The notes below the pieces were generated by a model. That model was given only the letters and a program-made list of their open reading frames with translations. It was not told the DNA's origin and did not search any database. The translations under genes and the position numbers were made by a program. Shown one piece after another: positions 16,928 through 25,842 of a DNA stretch of 45,097 bases (positions are counted from its first letter, which is position 1; each line of letters starts with the position of its first letter). Location: NCBI GenBank assembly GCA_947174885.1, contig CAMWKO010000021.1, forward strand, positions 1 through 45,097. The letters are read 5' to 3'. Source of the DNA: an uncultured Clostridia bacterium (GTDB taxonomy: Bacteria; Bacillota; Clostridia; Lachnospirales; Lachnospiraceae).

Positions 16928-18112
16928 ATGTCATTAGAAGAAAACAAAATTTTAGAAACTATTCCTGTTGGACCTTTGGGTATCGTTGCACTCGAAAGCT
17001 GTAAAGAGCTTGGTGAAAAAATCGACAGATACATCGTTGACTGGAGAAAGGGACGTAAAGGAGAACATACACATACTATTGCTTTTTCAGGTTATCAGAA
17101 GGATTCTTATTTAGTTGATACCAAAGTACCAAGATTCGGCTCAGGCGAAGCAAAGGGCTTTATCAATGAATCTGTTCGCGGTAAGGATTTATATCTTTTA
17201 GTTGATGTAGGAAACTATAACCTCACTTACTCATTATGTGGTCATGAAAATCATATGTCACCGGATGACCATTATCAGGATTTAAAAAGAATCATCGCTG
17301 CCGTAGGTGGCAAGGCAAGAAGAATTACTGTTATTATGCCTTTCTTATACGAAAGCAGACAGCATAAGAGAACAGGTCGTGAGTCTTTAGACTGTGCTCT
17401 TGCTCTTCAGGAATTAACAGCTATGGGTGTTGAAAACATTATTACCTTTGATGCACATGACCCAAGAGTTCAAAATGCCATTCCTCTTAAGGGCTTTGAA
17501 ACCGTTCAGCCTGCATACCAGTTCATTAAAGGTCTTTTACGTGCAGAAGATGATTTACAAATAGATTCAGAGCATATGATGATTATCAGTCCTGATGAAG
17601 GTGGTACAAGTAGAGCTGTATACCTTGCAAACGTTTTAGGTCTTGATATGGGTATGTTCTACAAAAGACGTGACTATGCTCACATCGTAAATGGCAGAAA
17701 TCCTATTGTTGCTCACGAATTTTTAGGCTCTTCTGTTGAGGGTAAAGACGTACTCATTATTGACGATATGATTTCTTCAGGCGAAAGTGTTCTTGAAGTT
17801 GCAAAGGAGCTTAAAGACAGAAAAGCAAGAAAAGTTTTCGTAGCTACAACCTTTGGTTTATTTACAAATGGTCTTGAAAAGTTTGATGAGGCTTACGAAA
17901 AAGGTCTTATTGACAGAATTCTTACTACCAACCTCACATACCAGACACCGGAGTTATTAAGCAAGCCATATTATGTAAGCTGTGATATGAGCAAATACAT
18001 TTCGCTTATTATTGACACATTAAACCATGATGCTTCTATCAGCGAATTACTTAACCCTGTTAACAGAATTCACAAAATTGTAAATGAATATAAGGCTGCT
18101 CAGAAAAATTAG
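16928..18112 (+). CDS. Ribose-phosphate pyrophosphokinase-like protein (long form)
   Basis: 394 residues, longer than the usual 310-320 of Prs. It would make PRPP from ribose-5-phosphate and ATP. The PRPP-binding motif DVLIIDDMISSGES is clear, as are MPFLYESRQHKRTGRESL and FDAHDPR, which match the ATP/flexible-loop regions of Prs. Insertions near the N-terminus and the middle account for the extra length. Many Clostridia carry such a long paralogue besides canonical Prs, so which one is the main enzyme here cannot be said. I chose the ATG at 16928 (MSLEENK) because GTGGAGGGA is 6 bases upstream; an in-frame earlier ATG at 16892 lacks a site. Confidence 0.85.
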   Translation: MSLEENKILETIPVGPLGIVALESCKELGEKIDRYIVDWRKGRKGEHTHTIAFSGYQKDSYLVDTKVPRFGSGEAKGFINESVRGKDLYLLVDVGNYNLTYSLCGHENHMSPDDHYQDLKRIIAAVGGKARRITVIMPFLYESRQHKRTGRESLDCALALQELTAMGVENIITFDAHDPRVQNAIPLKGFETVQPAYQFIKGLLRAEDDLQIDSEHMMIISPDEGGTSRAVYLANVLGLDMGMFYKRRDYAHIVNGRNPIVAHEFLGSSVEGKDVLIIDDMISSGESVLEVAKELKDRKARKVFVATTFGLFTNGLEKFDEAYEKGLIDRILTTNLTYQTPELLSKPYYVSCDMSKYISLIIDTLNHDASISELLNPVNRIHKIVNEYKAAQKN

Positions 18113-18167
18113 ACTATATACACTTAAATGAGATGAAACAGATTTTACAGGTTTTGCTCACTTAAAT

Positions 18168-18266
18168 AAAAAGGCTGTCACACTAAAATCAAATCTCGTC
18201 ATATATAGTTAAGCAGAATGTTATAAGCTATATATGGTATGACCGATCTTAATGTGACAGCTTTTT
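18168..18266. terminator. Long bidirectional terminator / family B inverted repeat
   Basis: AAAAAGGCTGTCACACTAA (18168-18186) pairs with TTAATGTGACAGCTTTTT (18249-18266); inner arms CATATATAG (18200-18208) and CTATATATG (18228-18236) pair too. It lies between the convergent prs-like and PBP genes and can end both transcripts. The ends resemble the element at 2541-2624. Confidence 0.75.
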
Positions 18267-18283
18267 CATTTTCTATTTTTTAC

Positions 18284-20542
18284 TTAATTCCAGTTTTCTA
18301 TATACAGTCCTTCATCCGGATATACAGTGGTGTACTGCTCCATATCATCCGGATCAAAATCATCTGTTGTTTCGCTGCCTGAGGCTGTGGTCGCCTTATT
18401 CTCTGTTGTTTCTTCACTATTTTGCTCTTTAGTTTCTTCCGGCAGGGTAGTACTTATCTGCCCATGGTTGTCACCATATAAATTGTCGGGAATATCTGTT
18501 ACGGATGTATCCGCTTCAGTCGTCATCTCCTCTGTGGTGCTTTCTTCACCATAGACCGGATATTCTGATATAGCATCAAGATAAGGATTAAAATCTATTA
18601 TATCCTTTCCCTCATGTACTTCCTTCATAAAGCTCTGCCATATAAGCCCTGCACAATTTTTACCATACTCGCTGTCGATCGTTCTAGGCAAATCATACCC
18701 ACACCATACTGCTGTTGTATAATAATGACTATATCCTACAAACCACACATCTCTTATATCATTTGTAGTACCGGTCTTTCCTGCACATATTGCATTATCA
18801 ATATTATAGTTTCTACCCGTTCCGTTAGTTAAAACACCCTTTAGGATATCTGTCATCATTCTTGTAGCATTAGACTGATATATCTTTTTCTGGTTGTTTG
18901 TATTAATACCATTGTCCAATATTATATTGCCCTCAGAATCCGTAATTTTTCTTATACAGGTTGGATTTCTATACACACCATCATTCGCAATCGTGGCATA
19001 TCCTGCTGCCATTTCATAGGTAGATGTGCCATAGGTAAAACCTCCTACCGCAACAGACGGAACATAGTCCTCCTTAACTATCTTTTTAAAATTCATTTCC
19101 TTTAGATAGCTAATACCTGTTCTAATTCCTATTTCCTCAAAAAGCTTCCATGCAATCGTATTAATAGACTGTTCTACCGCAGTTCGTATATTAGTTTTTC
19201 CAATATAGTATCCTGTGGCATTCTTTGGCCCTCCCTCAAACTTCTCGTCTACAACCAATGTATCCTGCGTATATCCTCTCTCCAGTATAGGTGTATATAC
19301 AAGTAATGGTTTTATTGAGCTTCCCGGCTGTCTAAAGCTCTGATATGCTCTATTTAGTGTATATCCTTCATGCTCCTGACTTCTTCCGCCTACTATAGCT
19401 ACCACATAACCTGTCGCATTATCAATACATGTTGCACTGCTTTGAAATGCATAAATACCTTCATCATATGTTTCATCATAGCTTTCAAGTACAGTATCTA
19501 TATCTTTTTGAAGGATTTCCTGCATTTTTTCATCAATAGTTGTATAAATCCTATATCCCCCTGTAAATAGCATACTGTTCCATTTATCATATGCCTCACT
19601 ATACTTTTCTTTATATCTATTTTCTTCTTCGTCAGTTTCAAACTCATTTTTAAATTCAAATCCGTCTACTCTCATAAGCTCTAAAGTAGCACAATATCTG
19701 ATAAAGGTCTCTTCATAGTTATTTATAAGCTTTTCTCCCGGTGTCAGGACTATATTTTCATTAATTGCCTCTGTATATAGTGTAATATCAATTTCACCCT
19801 GGTCAAACATCTGTTTAAGTATTCTGTCACGCCTTTTCAAAGTATTTTCTATATTGGTTGTCGGGTCATATAGTGTAGGATTGTTGGGAATGGCACATAA
19901 AAATACCATTTGCGAAATAGACAGATCTGTAACACTTGTATTAAAGTACGCTTCTGCTGCTGCTTCAATACCATACAGACCGTTTCCAAAATATATATTA
20001 TTTATATAAAATTCCAGTATTTGATTTTTGTCGTATCTGCTCTCTAACTCCCATGCAATAAAAATTTCTTTTATCTTTCTTTCAAACTTTACTTCATGGT
20101 TTAAGAATATATTTCTGGCAAGCTGCTGAGTAATAGTACTTCCTCCCTGCGTTATCTCACCCTCATTTTCAATTAATGCTAAAATTGCTCTTGCTACACC
20201 TGAATAGTCTACTCCTGAATGTTCATAAAACTTTCTGTCTTCACTGACAATAAATGCTCTTTTTACAATATATGGTATCTGATTATTGGAAAGATAATAG
20301 GAATCCCTGCTGCCACTTAGCTCTGCCAGTACATTTCCCTCTGAATCATAAACTATACTTGTAAGATAGCTTTTAAATATTTCCTCTCCACCTGCTTCTA
20401 CAAGTTCCTCCGCCTCACTCTTATATTTCAATAATAATGAGCCGTATTTTACCACAAGAAATAGTATTATAAATAGTAATACTATTCCCAGCCCAATAAA
20501 AAAGCGTTTTATATATTTTTTTATACTTTTTTTCTTATTCAT
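18284..20542 (-). CDS. Class A penicillin-binding protein (PBP1A-like)
   Basis: 752 residues. A bifunctional peptidoglycan polymerase and crosslinker of the outer membrane face. An N-terminal anchor lies at about 14-32. The GT51 glycosyltransferase follows with the catalytic Glu101 in SEDRKFYEH and QGGSTITQQLARN near 132-144. The transpeptidase has SxxK at 408-411 (GSSIKP), SxN at 459-461 (SIN) and KTGT at 589-592. A Thr/Glu-rich tail (from about 660) is low complexity, as in many Firmicute PBP1 proteins. ATG with a weak AGGTTA site. It lies 18 bases after the amylase gene, so co-transcription is likely. Confidence 0.94.
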   Translation of the reverse strand: MNKKKSIKKYIKRFFIGLGIVLLFIILFLVVKYGSLLLKYKSEAEELVEAGGEEIFKSYLTSIVYDSEGNVLAELSGSRDSYYLSNNQIPYIVKRAFIVSEDRKFYEHSGVDYSGVARAILALIENEGEITQGGSTITQQLARNIFLNHEVKFERKIKEIFIAWELESRYDKNQILEFYINNIYFGNGLYGIEAAAEAYFNTSVTDLSISQMVFLCAIPNNPTLYDPTTNIENTLKRRDRILKQMFDQGEIDITLYTEAINENIVLTPGEKLINNYEETFIRYCATLELMRVDGFEFKNEFETDEEENRYKEKYSEAYDKWNSMLFTGGYRIYTTIDEKMQEILQKDIDTVLESYDETYDEGIYAFQSSATCIDNATGYVVAIVGGRSQEHEGYTLNRAYQSFRQPGSSIKPLLVYTPILERGYTQDTLVVDEKFEGGPKNATGYYIGKTNIRTAVEQSINTIAWKLFEEIGIRTGISYLKEMNFKKIVKEDYVPSVAVGGFTYGTSTYEMAAGYATIANDGVYRNPTCIRKITDSEGNIILDNGINTNNQKKIYQSNATRMMTDILKGVLTNGTGRNYNIDNAICAGKTGTTNDIRDVWFVGYSHYYTTAVWCGYDLPRTIDSEYGKNCAGLIWQSFMKEVHEGKDIIDFNPYLDAISEYPVYGEESTTEEMTTEADTSVTDIPDNLYGDNHGQISTTLPEETKEQNSEETTENKATTASGSETTDDFDPDDMEQYTTVYPDEGLYIENWN

Positions 20543-20560
20543 AATTATTTTAACCTGTAA

Positions 20561-22645
20561 CTATTTTGAAAATATCTTTCTTATCCTGTCAATTAATCTT
20601 TTTCTTTTTGTATATATAATTTTAGCTGCTGCTATAAGCAACAGACATGTACCTGCAACTATAAGTACTGTAGACAGCTTTGTTTTCTTTTGCGTTTTTT
20701 TATCTTCTTCATTGTAATCACCTGCTTCTGTGCCGGTATCTGTATTTTTATTACTATGTTCTTCACTACTTGTACCTGACTCACTGGTTGCTACTGTAGT
20801 TTCCTCATTACCGGTTTCTTCATCACTGGTTTTTTCACCCTCTGTTTCTTCATCTCCATTTGTAGTCATTATACCTGAACTATCGGTAACGGATGTAGAA
20901 TCTTTCTTAGTAGAAGAGCTTTCGCTATTTGTTGCCACTATTTTTGTTGTGTTAGTTTGACTATTATTGGATGTTGAAGTATTTTTAGTAGTACTATTCT
21001 GAATAGTTGTATTTGAGGTAGTTGTATTATTTCCACTAGTTATAGTATTGGCTGTTATATTTTTATTTACCCATACTGAAAAGGATTTTCCATTCACCTT
21101 AAAATTACCATATCCATTACTGTTTATTGTTACATTTCCCTGAACATTTCCGGTAATGTCATACCACACTTCTCCACTATGACCTGTTCCAACGTACATT
21201 GATTTACTGCCACTATTTTTATCGGATATAAGTGCTGCCAGACCTGAATTGGGTGCAGACGATAATCCCTCTCTTGTCCATCCGATAATATCTGCATTAT
21301 CCAAATAATCATGCTGTGTTCCATAAGCACATTTTGTTCTGGCTGCCATCAGTTTATCAATCTCATTCTTATAGGATTTTATGTAGGTACTGTCTGTAGA
21401 AGTTCCTACTCCATAGTAATCACCATAAAATACACATGGATATCCGCCATCCCTTGTTAATATAGCAGTATATGCCAACGGCTTAAACCAACTGCTTACA
21501 GTCGATTGCAATGACTGCCCGGGCTGTGTATCATGATTATCTACAAACGTCACTGCCTTAATGGGATTATCTGATACCAATGTATTTTTAAACAGATTGC
21601 GCAAATCATAGCTGCCATTACTGTTTCCTGCTGTTTGAAAATTATAGTGCAGTGGTACATCAAATAATGACATATTATAGTTAGTCTGACTTAAGTAGCT
21701 TTTAAGCTGATTTATATCTCCTGACCAGTACTCTCCTACAGTAAACATTTCCTTGCCGGTACTTGTACGTACATAACCTAACCAGTTATTAAAAAATGTA
21801 GCATCAATATGCTTTAGAGCATCTAATCTGAACCCGTCAAGATTACATTTGTTTGTATACCAGACTCCCCAGTTTTTTAGTTCATTTACAACTGATGTGT
21901 TACCAAAATCTATATCCGCATACATCAGATAGTCATAATTTCCGTTTTCACCGGAAACATGACTGTCCCATGTTTTATTTTTAAACAAGTATACACCTGT
22001 ATTTTTAGTGATATTATCATAATCCACACCATCAAAGCAACTATAATTCCACTTAAAAGAAGAATAAGTATTTCCTCTGCCATCAAATTTGAAAACTGTC
22101 CATGCGCCTATAGTTTTTGTGGAATTACTCATTTTACTGTTTCTATTATTTGCATATACCTGATATGCTTCTACATTTTCTACACTGTCTGCACCCGACT
22201 TGTGATCTAAAACTATATCTGCATATACATCTATATTATTATTGTGACACGCATTTATTGCATTGATATATTGATTTAATGTTCCATATTTTGTTCTGGT
22301 AGTTCCTTTTTGATTAAATTCTCCCAAATCATATAAGTCGTATGGTGCATAACCTACAGAATTTGAACCATCATTTTTGTATGCCGGTGGAAGCCATACT
22401 GCCGTAAAGCCTGTATTTTTTAATGTATCGGCGTTACTGCTAAGTTCATTCCACAGATTGCCGTTATTAGGTAAATACCATTCAAAATACTGCATAATTG
22501 TTCCGTTTATAGGTATATCTGCTGCTAATACTTCATCCTCATTTTTTTCAGAAATTCTTGCAAATATAAGTCCAATACACATTATTACAGCCAACACAAC
22601 CGCAAATATCTTTTTTATTCTTTTATAATAAACTTTATTCTTCAT
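20561..22645 (-). CDS. Membrane-anchored alpha-amylase, GH13 (subfamily 5-like)
   Basis: 694 residues. An exported enzyme that cuts alpha-1,4 bonds of starch or glycogen. A signal/anchor helix lies at about 10-30. The catalytic domain starts GTIMQYFEWYLPNNGNLW, as in Bacillus liquefying amylases, and has the four GH13 regions: DIVLDHKSG, DGFRLDALKH with nucleophile Asp275, FTVGEYW with acid/base Glu305, and FVDNHD with Asp372. A beta-domain C follows to about 540, then a long Ser/Thr/Asn linker, a membrane helix near 665 and a basic tail, so the enzyme is probably held on the cell surface. ATG at 22645 has AGGAGATG; an earlier in-frame ATG at 22687 adds 14 residues without a ribosome site. 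Confidence 0.93.
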   Translation of the reverse strand: MKNKVYYKRIKKIFAVVLAVIMCIGLIFARISEKNEDEVLAADIPINGTIMQYFEWYLPNNGNLWNELSSNADTLKNTGFTAVWLPPAYKNDGSNSVGYAPYDLYDLGEFNQKGTTRTKYGTLNQYINAINACHNNNIDVYADIVLDHKSGADSVENVEAYQVYANNRNSKMSNSTKTIGAWTVFKFDGRGNTYSSFKWNYSCFDGVDYDNITKNTGVYLFKNKTWDSHVSGENGNYDYLMYADIDFGNTSVVNELKNWGVWYTNKCNLDGFRLDALKHIDATFFNNWLGYVRTSTGKEMFTVGEYWSGDINQLKSYLSQTNYNMSLFDVPLHYNFQTAGNSNGSYDLRNLFKNTLVSDNPIKAVTFVDNHDTQPGQSLQSTVSSWFKPLAYTAILTRDGGYPCVFYGDYYGVGTSTDSTYIKSYKNEIDKLMAARTKCAYGTQHDYLDNADIIGWTREGLSSAPNSGLAALISDKNSGSKSMYVGTGHSGEVWYDITGNVQGNVTINSNGYGNFKVNGKSFSVWVNKNITANTITSGNNTTTSNTTIQNSTTKNTSTSNNSQTNTTKIVATNSESSSTKKDSTSVTDSSGIMTTNGDEETEGEKTSDEETGNEETTVATSESGTSSEEHSNKNTDTGTEAGDYNEEDKKTQKKTKLSTVLIVAGTCLLLIAAAKIIYTKRKRLIDRIRKIFSK

Positions 22646-22951
22646 ATGTGACCATCTCCTTTTGTTGTTGCTAAAATATACATACAACCATATCTGACTG
22701 AGACTTACCCGCCAAAGTCAAATAACCTGCATCAAGCTACGTGAAAAAATGATATATTATATTGATACTACAACACTTGCCTTTTTAGTCATTTACGACA
22801 TTAATTTTCTTAATTCTACACCAAGCTATTATTTTTTTCAATTTTTTAGGAAATTAATATTTGTTTTTATCATAATTTTTGATATATTACATAGAGGAAT
22901 GTTTTTGGTGTGTTTATCGCCTTAATCACAATAAGTAATAAGAGGTATATT
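22646..22951. other. Divergent intergenic region between amylase and MerR genes
   Basis: About 300 AT-rich bases. On the minus strand a TATAAT box occurs near 22765 but no matching -35 was found. On the plus strand TTGTTT, 16 bases, TATATT near 22860-22888 may drive the MerR gene. No repeat, RNA gene or clear catabolite-response site was seen. Confidence 0.4.
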
Positions 22952-23530
22952 ATGGAAAAACGTTATATGATTTCAGATGCGTCTAAAATGGTAGAGGTTG
23001 AATCTCATGTACTCAGATACTGGGAGGAGGAGTTGGAAATTGAAGTTCCCCGTAATGAAATGGGACACAGATACTACACTGACTACCATATTCAGCTATT
23101 TCGTGATATTAAATGTTTAAAGGATAGAGGCTTCCTGCTTCGTGCTATCAAAATGGTTCTTCCTGAGATTATATCAGGAAAGGATCCTAAAACTATTGAT
23201 TTTCTGATGGACGATACCAGTGTTCCTTATGTTCTCAATAAAGAAGTTCCTACATATCAGACTACTACAGATAACAAAATGGAGCAGTTTCAGGAGATAA
23301 TTGGAAACATAGTTTCAAAGGCTATTGTAGATAACAATGAACTACTTGGAGCTACAGTTTCTTCAAGTGTCAGCACTTCCGTTATAAAGGAAATGGACTA
23401 CCTTCTTAGAATAAAAGAAGAACGCGAGGAAGAACGTTTTAAAAAGCTAGACGAAACTATTCGCAGTTGTCAGCGTAAATCTAAGCTTAATCATAAGAAA
23501 TTTTTTGGTAAAAAAAAGGCTGTCAACTAG
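22952..23530 (+). CDS. MerR-family transcriptional regulator
   Basis: 192 residues. The N-terminal 70 form a MerR-type winged helix: YMISDASKMVEVESHVLRYW, then RNEMGHRYYTDYHIQLFRDI and LKDRGFLLRAIK. No Cys cluster or drug-binding domain is evident; the C-terminal part is a charged coiled coil (KEEREEERFKKLDE) and a very basic tail. The layout recalls RacA- or DUF3967-like regulators, so a DNA-organising role is possible. The start ATG at 22952 has GAGGT 9 bases before; an upstream in-frame start at 22910 lacks a site. The last codons overlap its terminator. Confidence 0.83.
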   Translation: MEKRYMISDASKMVEVESHVLRYWEEELEIEVPRNEMGHRYYTDYHIQLFRDIKCLKDRGFLLRAIKMVLPEIISGKDPKTIDFLMDDTSVPYVLNKEVPTYQTTTDNKMEQFQEIIGNIVSKAIVDNNELLGATVSSSVSTSVIKEMDYLLRIKEEREEERFKKLDETIRSCQRKSKLNHKKFFGKKKAVN

Positions 23531-23541
23531 GACAACCTTTT
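23514..23541 (+). terminator. Terminator of the MerR gene
   Basis: AAAAGG-CTGTC pairs with GAC-AA-CCTTTT with one mismatch and the loop AACTAG, which contains the stop codon. Short T run after. Confidence 0.6.
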
Positions 23542-23586
23542 GGATTAATTTATTCCTATAAGCAATCAGCCTGAAAAACGTACTCA

Positions 23587-23652
23587 CTAGTACATACAGT
23601 AACTGCTACAAGGATTGAATATCCCACCACCTGCAATGGGGTATGTTACTAG
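23587..23652. repeat. Inverted repeat ending in the ferredoxin stop codon
   Basis: ACTAGTACATAC (about 23587-23598) and GTATGTTACTAGT (23641-23653) are inverted copies with one bulged base; the right arm includes the ferredoxin stop. It may be a 3' stabilising or termination stem for the ferredoxin mRNA; a T run is lacking. Confidence 0.4.
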
Positions 23653-23819
23653 TTAGCTGCTGCTGCACCTGTTGGACAAGTAGCTGCACATGAGCCACAA
23701 TCGATACATGTAGCCTCATCAATAACATACTGTCCATCACCTGCTGTGATAGCACTTACTGGACAAGCTGATTCACAAGCTCCACACATTACACATTCTT
23801 CTGAAATCTTATGTGCCAT
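23649..23819 (-). CDS. 2[4Fe-4S] ferredoxin, clostridial type
   Basis: A 56-residue electron carrier found by reading the minus strand. It begins MAHKISEECVMCGACESACP and has a second cluster motif CIDCGSCAATCP, i.e. two CxxCxxC...CP sets holding two 4Fe-4S clusters. Length and Ala-rich tail are typical. It serves low-potential electron transfer in anaerobic metabolism (pyruvate:ferredoxin oxidoreductase, hydrogenase, Rnf and similar partners). AAGGAGGG lies 7 bases before the ATG, and a good promoter lies about 50 bases further up. It is monocistronic between the MerR gene and dnaB. Confidence 0.96.
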   Translation of the reverse strand: MAHKISEECVMCGACESACPVSAITAGDGQYVIDEATCIDCGSCAATCPTGAAAAN

Positions 23820-23868
23820 TCTAAATCCCTCCTTACTCTGTGGTCACATCTGACCTAAACTTGAGTAT

Positions 23869-23897
23869 ATTTTAATACATAAACTAATTTAATACAA
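23869..23897 (-). promoter_or_regulatory. Ferredoxin gene promoter
   Basis: On the minus strand TTGTAT (23897-23892), 17 bases, TAAAAT (23874-23869). A small hairpin GGTCA-GATG-TGACC lies in the leader at about 23841-23854. Confidence 0.6.
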
Positions 23898-24045
23898 GCA
23901 CTTTTATATATTTTCATCTTCTAACTTTTATTAGTTTTATCTAACTTGCTGTATTTACTATATTCTTTTATTATGTGTTAATATTTGCTATTTTATTTTT
24001 ATACACTCCATATTTTATCAATATATTAATATAAACTTTTCATTA

Positions 24046-25386
24046 TTATTTTCTTCTATGCTCCAAATTTCCAAACTTTGTAAGATCCGGAATCCATGCC
24101 AGCTCTATAGTTCCTACAGGACCGTTTCTCTGTTTAGCCACAATGACCTCTGCAATATTGGGCTTATCAGTATCCTTGTTATAATAGTCATCTCTGTATA
24201 AAAACATTACAACATCAGCATCCTGCTCAATAGCACCTGACTCACGCAGGTCAGAGAGCATAGGTCGATGGTCCGGTCTCTGCTCAACCGCACGGGATAA
24301 CTGTGACAACGCCAATACCGGTACGGACAGCTCTCTTGCAAGTGCCTTAAGTGATCTTGATATATCTGCAATCTGCTGTTGTCTGCTTTCAGAAGCCTTA
24401 TCCCCAGCACTCATAAGCTGCAGATAATCAATAATGATAACACTTAGATTATGCTCCATTTTATATTTTCTGCATTTTGAACGCAACTCGGTGATAGAGA
24501 TAGAAGGTGTATCATCAATTATAAGGTTTGAATTACCGATAACCTGTGCACTATCAATCAGTTTTTCCCATTCGTCATCCTCCAGATTACCGGTTCTGAG
24601 CTTTTGTGAACTTACTCTTGACTCTAAAGAGAACATACGGTTAACTAACTGCTCCTTACTCATTTCAAGGCTGAATATGGCTACCGTATAATCTTTTTTG
24701 AATGCCATATATTCCGCCAAATTAAGTACAAATGCCGTCTTACCCATTGATGGTCTGGCTGCAATAAGAACTAAATCTGATGGCTGCATTCCTGAGGTTT
24801 GGTAATCCAGATCCACAAAGCCTGTTGGAATACCCGTAACCTGTCCGGACTGTTTTGAAGCCGCTTCAATTTTTTCAAGCGCATTGATTACAACCTGTCT
24901 GATAGGCACAAAATCGCCACCGCCCTGAGATTGCATTAAATTGAATATCTGCTTTTCTGTACTATTCATAACAGACTCCAGGGATTCCTTTCCCAAATAG
25001 CATCTGTTTGCAATATCCTCTGTGGTTCTTATAAGTTTTCTGAGTATTGATTTTTCTTTTACTATATTAGCATAATGTCTTACATTAGCAGAAGTAAAGA
25101 CCTGTGACATAATATCTCTTAAAAAGTCAACGCTGCTTAACTCCGGTGGTACATCCATTTCCTTTAGTTTATTCTGTAGGGTAATAAGGTCAACCGGATT
25201 ACCTTCCCTGCTCAGCTCTACCATTGCCTGAAACAGAGTTCCATACTGCTTACCATAGAAATCATCAGCAATAAGCTTTTCAGAAGCTGCTATCACAGCC
25301 TCCTCATCCATAATCATTGACCCTATCACTGACTTTTCAGCTTCTATACTATGTGGCAGGATTTTTTTAATTAATCCTTCGTCCAT
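24046..25386 (-). CDS. dnaB: Replicative DNA helicase DnaB/DnaC-type
   Basis: 446 residues. The hexameric 5'-3' helicase of the replication fork. N-terminal domain starts LPHSIEAEKSVIGSMIMDEEA; the RecA-like domain has the Walker A AARPSMGKTA (about residue 210), FSLEMSKEQL, the Walker B IIIDYLQLM and LSQLSRAVEQR. No intein is present. AGGAGTG lies before the ATG. It is the last gene of gdpP-rplI-dnaB, 9 bases after rplI, a gene order kept in many Firmicutes (called dnaC in Bacillus). Confidence 0.97.
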   Translation of the reverse strand: MDEGLIKKILPHSIEAEKSVIGSMIMDEEAVIAASEKLIADDFYGKQYGTLFQAMVELSREGNPVDLITLQNKLKEMDVPPELSSVDFLRDIMSQVFTSANVRHYANIVKEKSILRKLIRTTEDIANRCYLGKESLESVMNSTEKQIFNLMQSQGGGDFVPIRQVVINALEKIEAASKQSGQVTGIPTGFVDLDYQTSGMQPSDLVLIAARPSMGKTAFVLNLAEYMAFKKDYTVAIFSLEMSKEQLVNRMFSLESRVSSQKLRTGNLEDDEWEKLIDSAQVIGNSNLIIDDTPSISITELRSKCRKYKMEHNLSVIIIDYLQLMSAGDKASESRQQQIADISRSLKALARELSVPVLALSQLSRAVEQRPDHRPMLSDLRESGAIEQDADVVMFLYRDDYYNKDTDKPNIAEVIVAKQRNGPVGTIELAWIPDLTKFGNLEHRRK

Positions 25387-25395
25387 AAAGCACTC

Positions 25396-25842
25396 CTATT
25401 CTTCAGTTACCTTAACTGTTAAATTTGCTGTAACTTCCTTATGAACTTTAACCTTAATAATATGTGTACCAAGAGTCTTTATAGGCTCGTCCAATACCAT
25501 TTTCTTTTTATCTATTTCAAAGCCAAGCTGCCTCTTTACCTCTTGTGCAATTTCTTTTGTAGATACCGAACCAAACGTCTTTCCACCTTCACCGGCTTTA
25601 ATAGATACTGTGACCGGCTTTTCTTCTATCTTGACAGCTAATATTTTTGCTTCCTGCAATTTTTCCAAAGCTAATCTTTCTTCATTTGCTTTTTGAAGCT
25701 TTAAATCATTCAAATTTTTATTATTTGCCTCTATTCCAAGCTTTTTGGGTAAAACAAAATTTCTTGCATATCCATCATTAATCTTAACTATTTCACCTTT
25801 TTTTCCAAGATTTTTTACATCTTCTAATAAAATGACTTCCAT
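25396..25842 (-). CDS. rplI: 50S ribosomal protein L9
   Basis: 148 residues of typical length. The N-terminal 23S rRNA-binding domain carries [17 protein letters not shown] and the glycine-rich [15 protein letters not shown]; a long helix follows and then the C-terminal domain ([25 protein letters not shown]). Its ATG overlaps the gdpP stop by one base (TAATG), and dnaB follows after 9 bases. Confidence 0.97.
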   Translation of the reverse strand: MEVILLEDVKNLGKKGEIVKINDGYARNFVLPKKLGIEANNKNLNDLKLQKANEERLALEKLQEAKILAVKIEEKPVTVSIKAGEGGKTFGSVSTKEIAQEVKRQLGFEIDKKKMVLDEPIKTLGTHIIKVKVHKEVTANLTVKVTEE

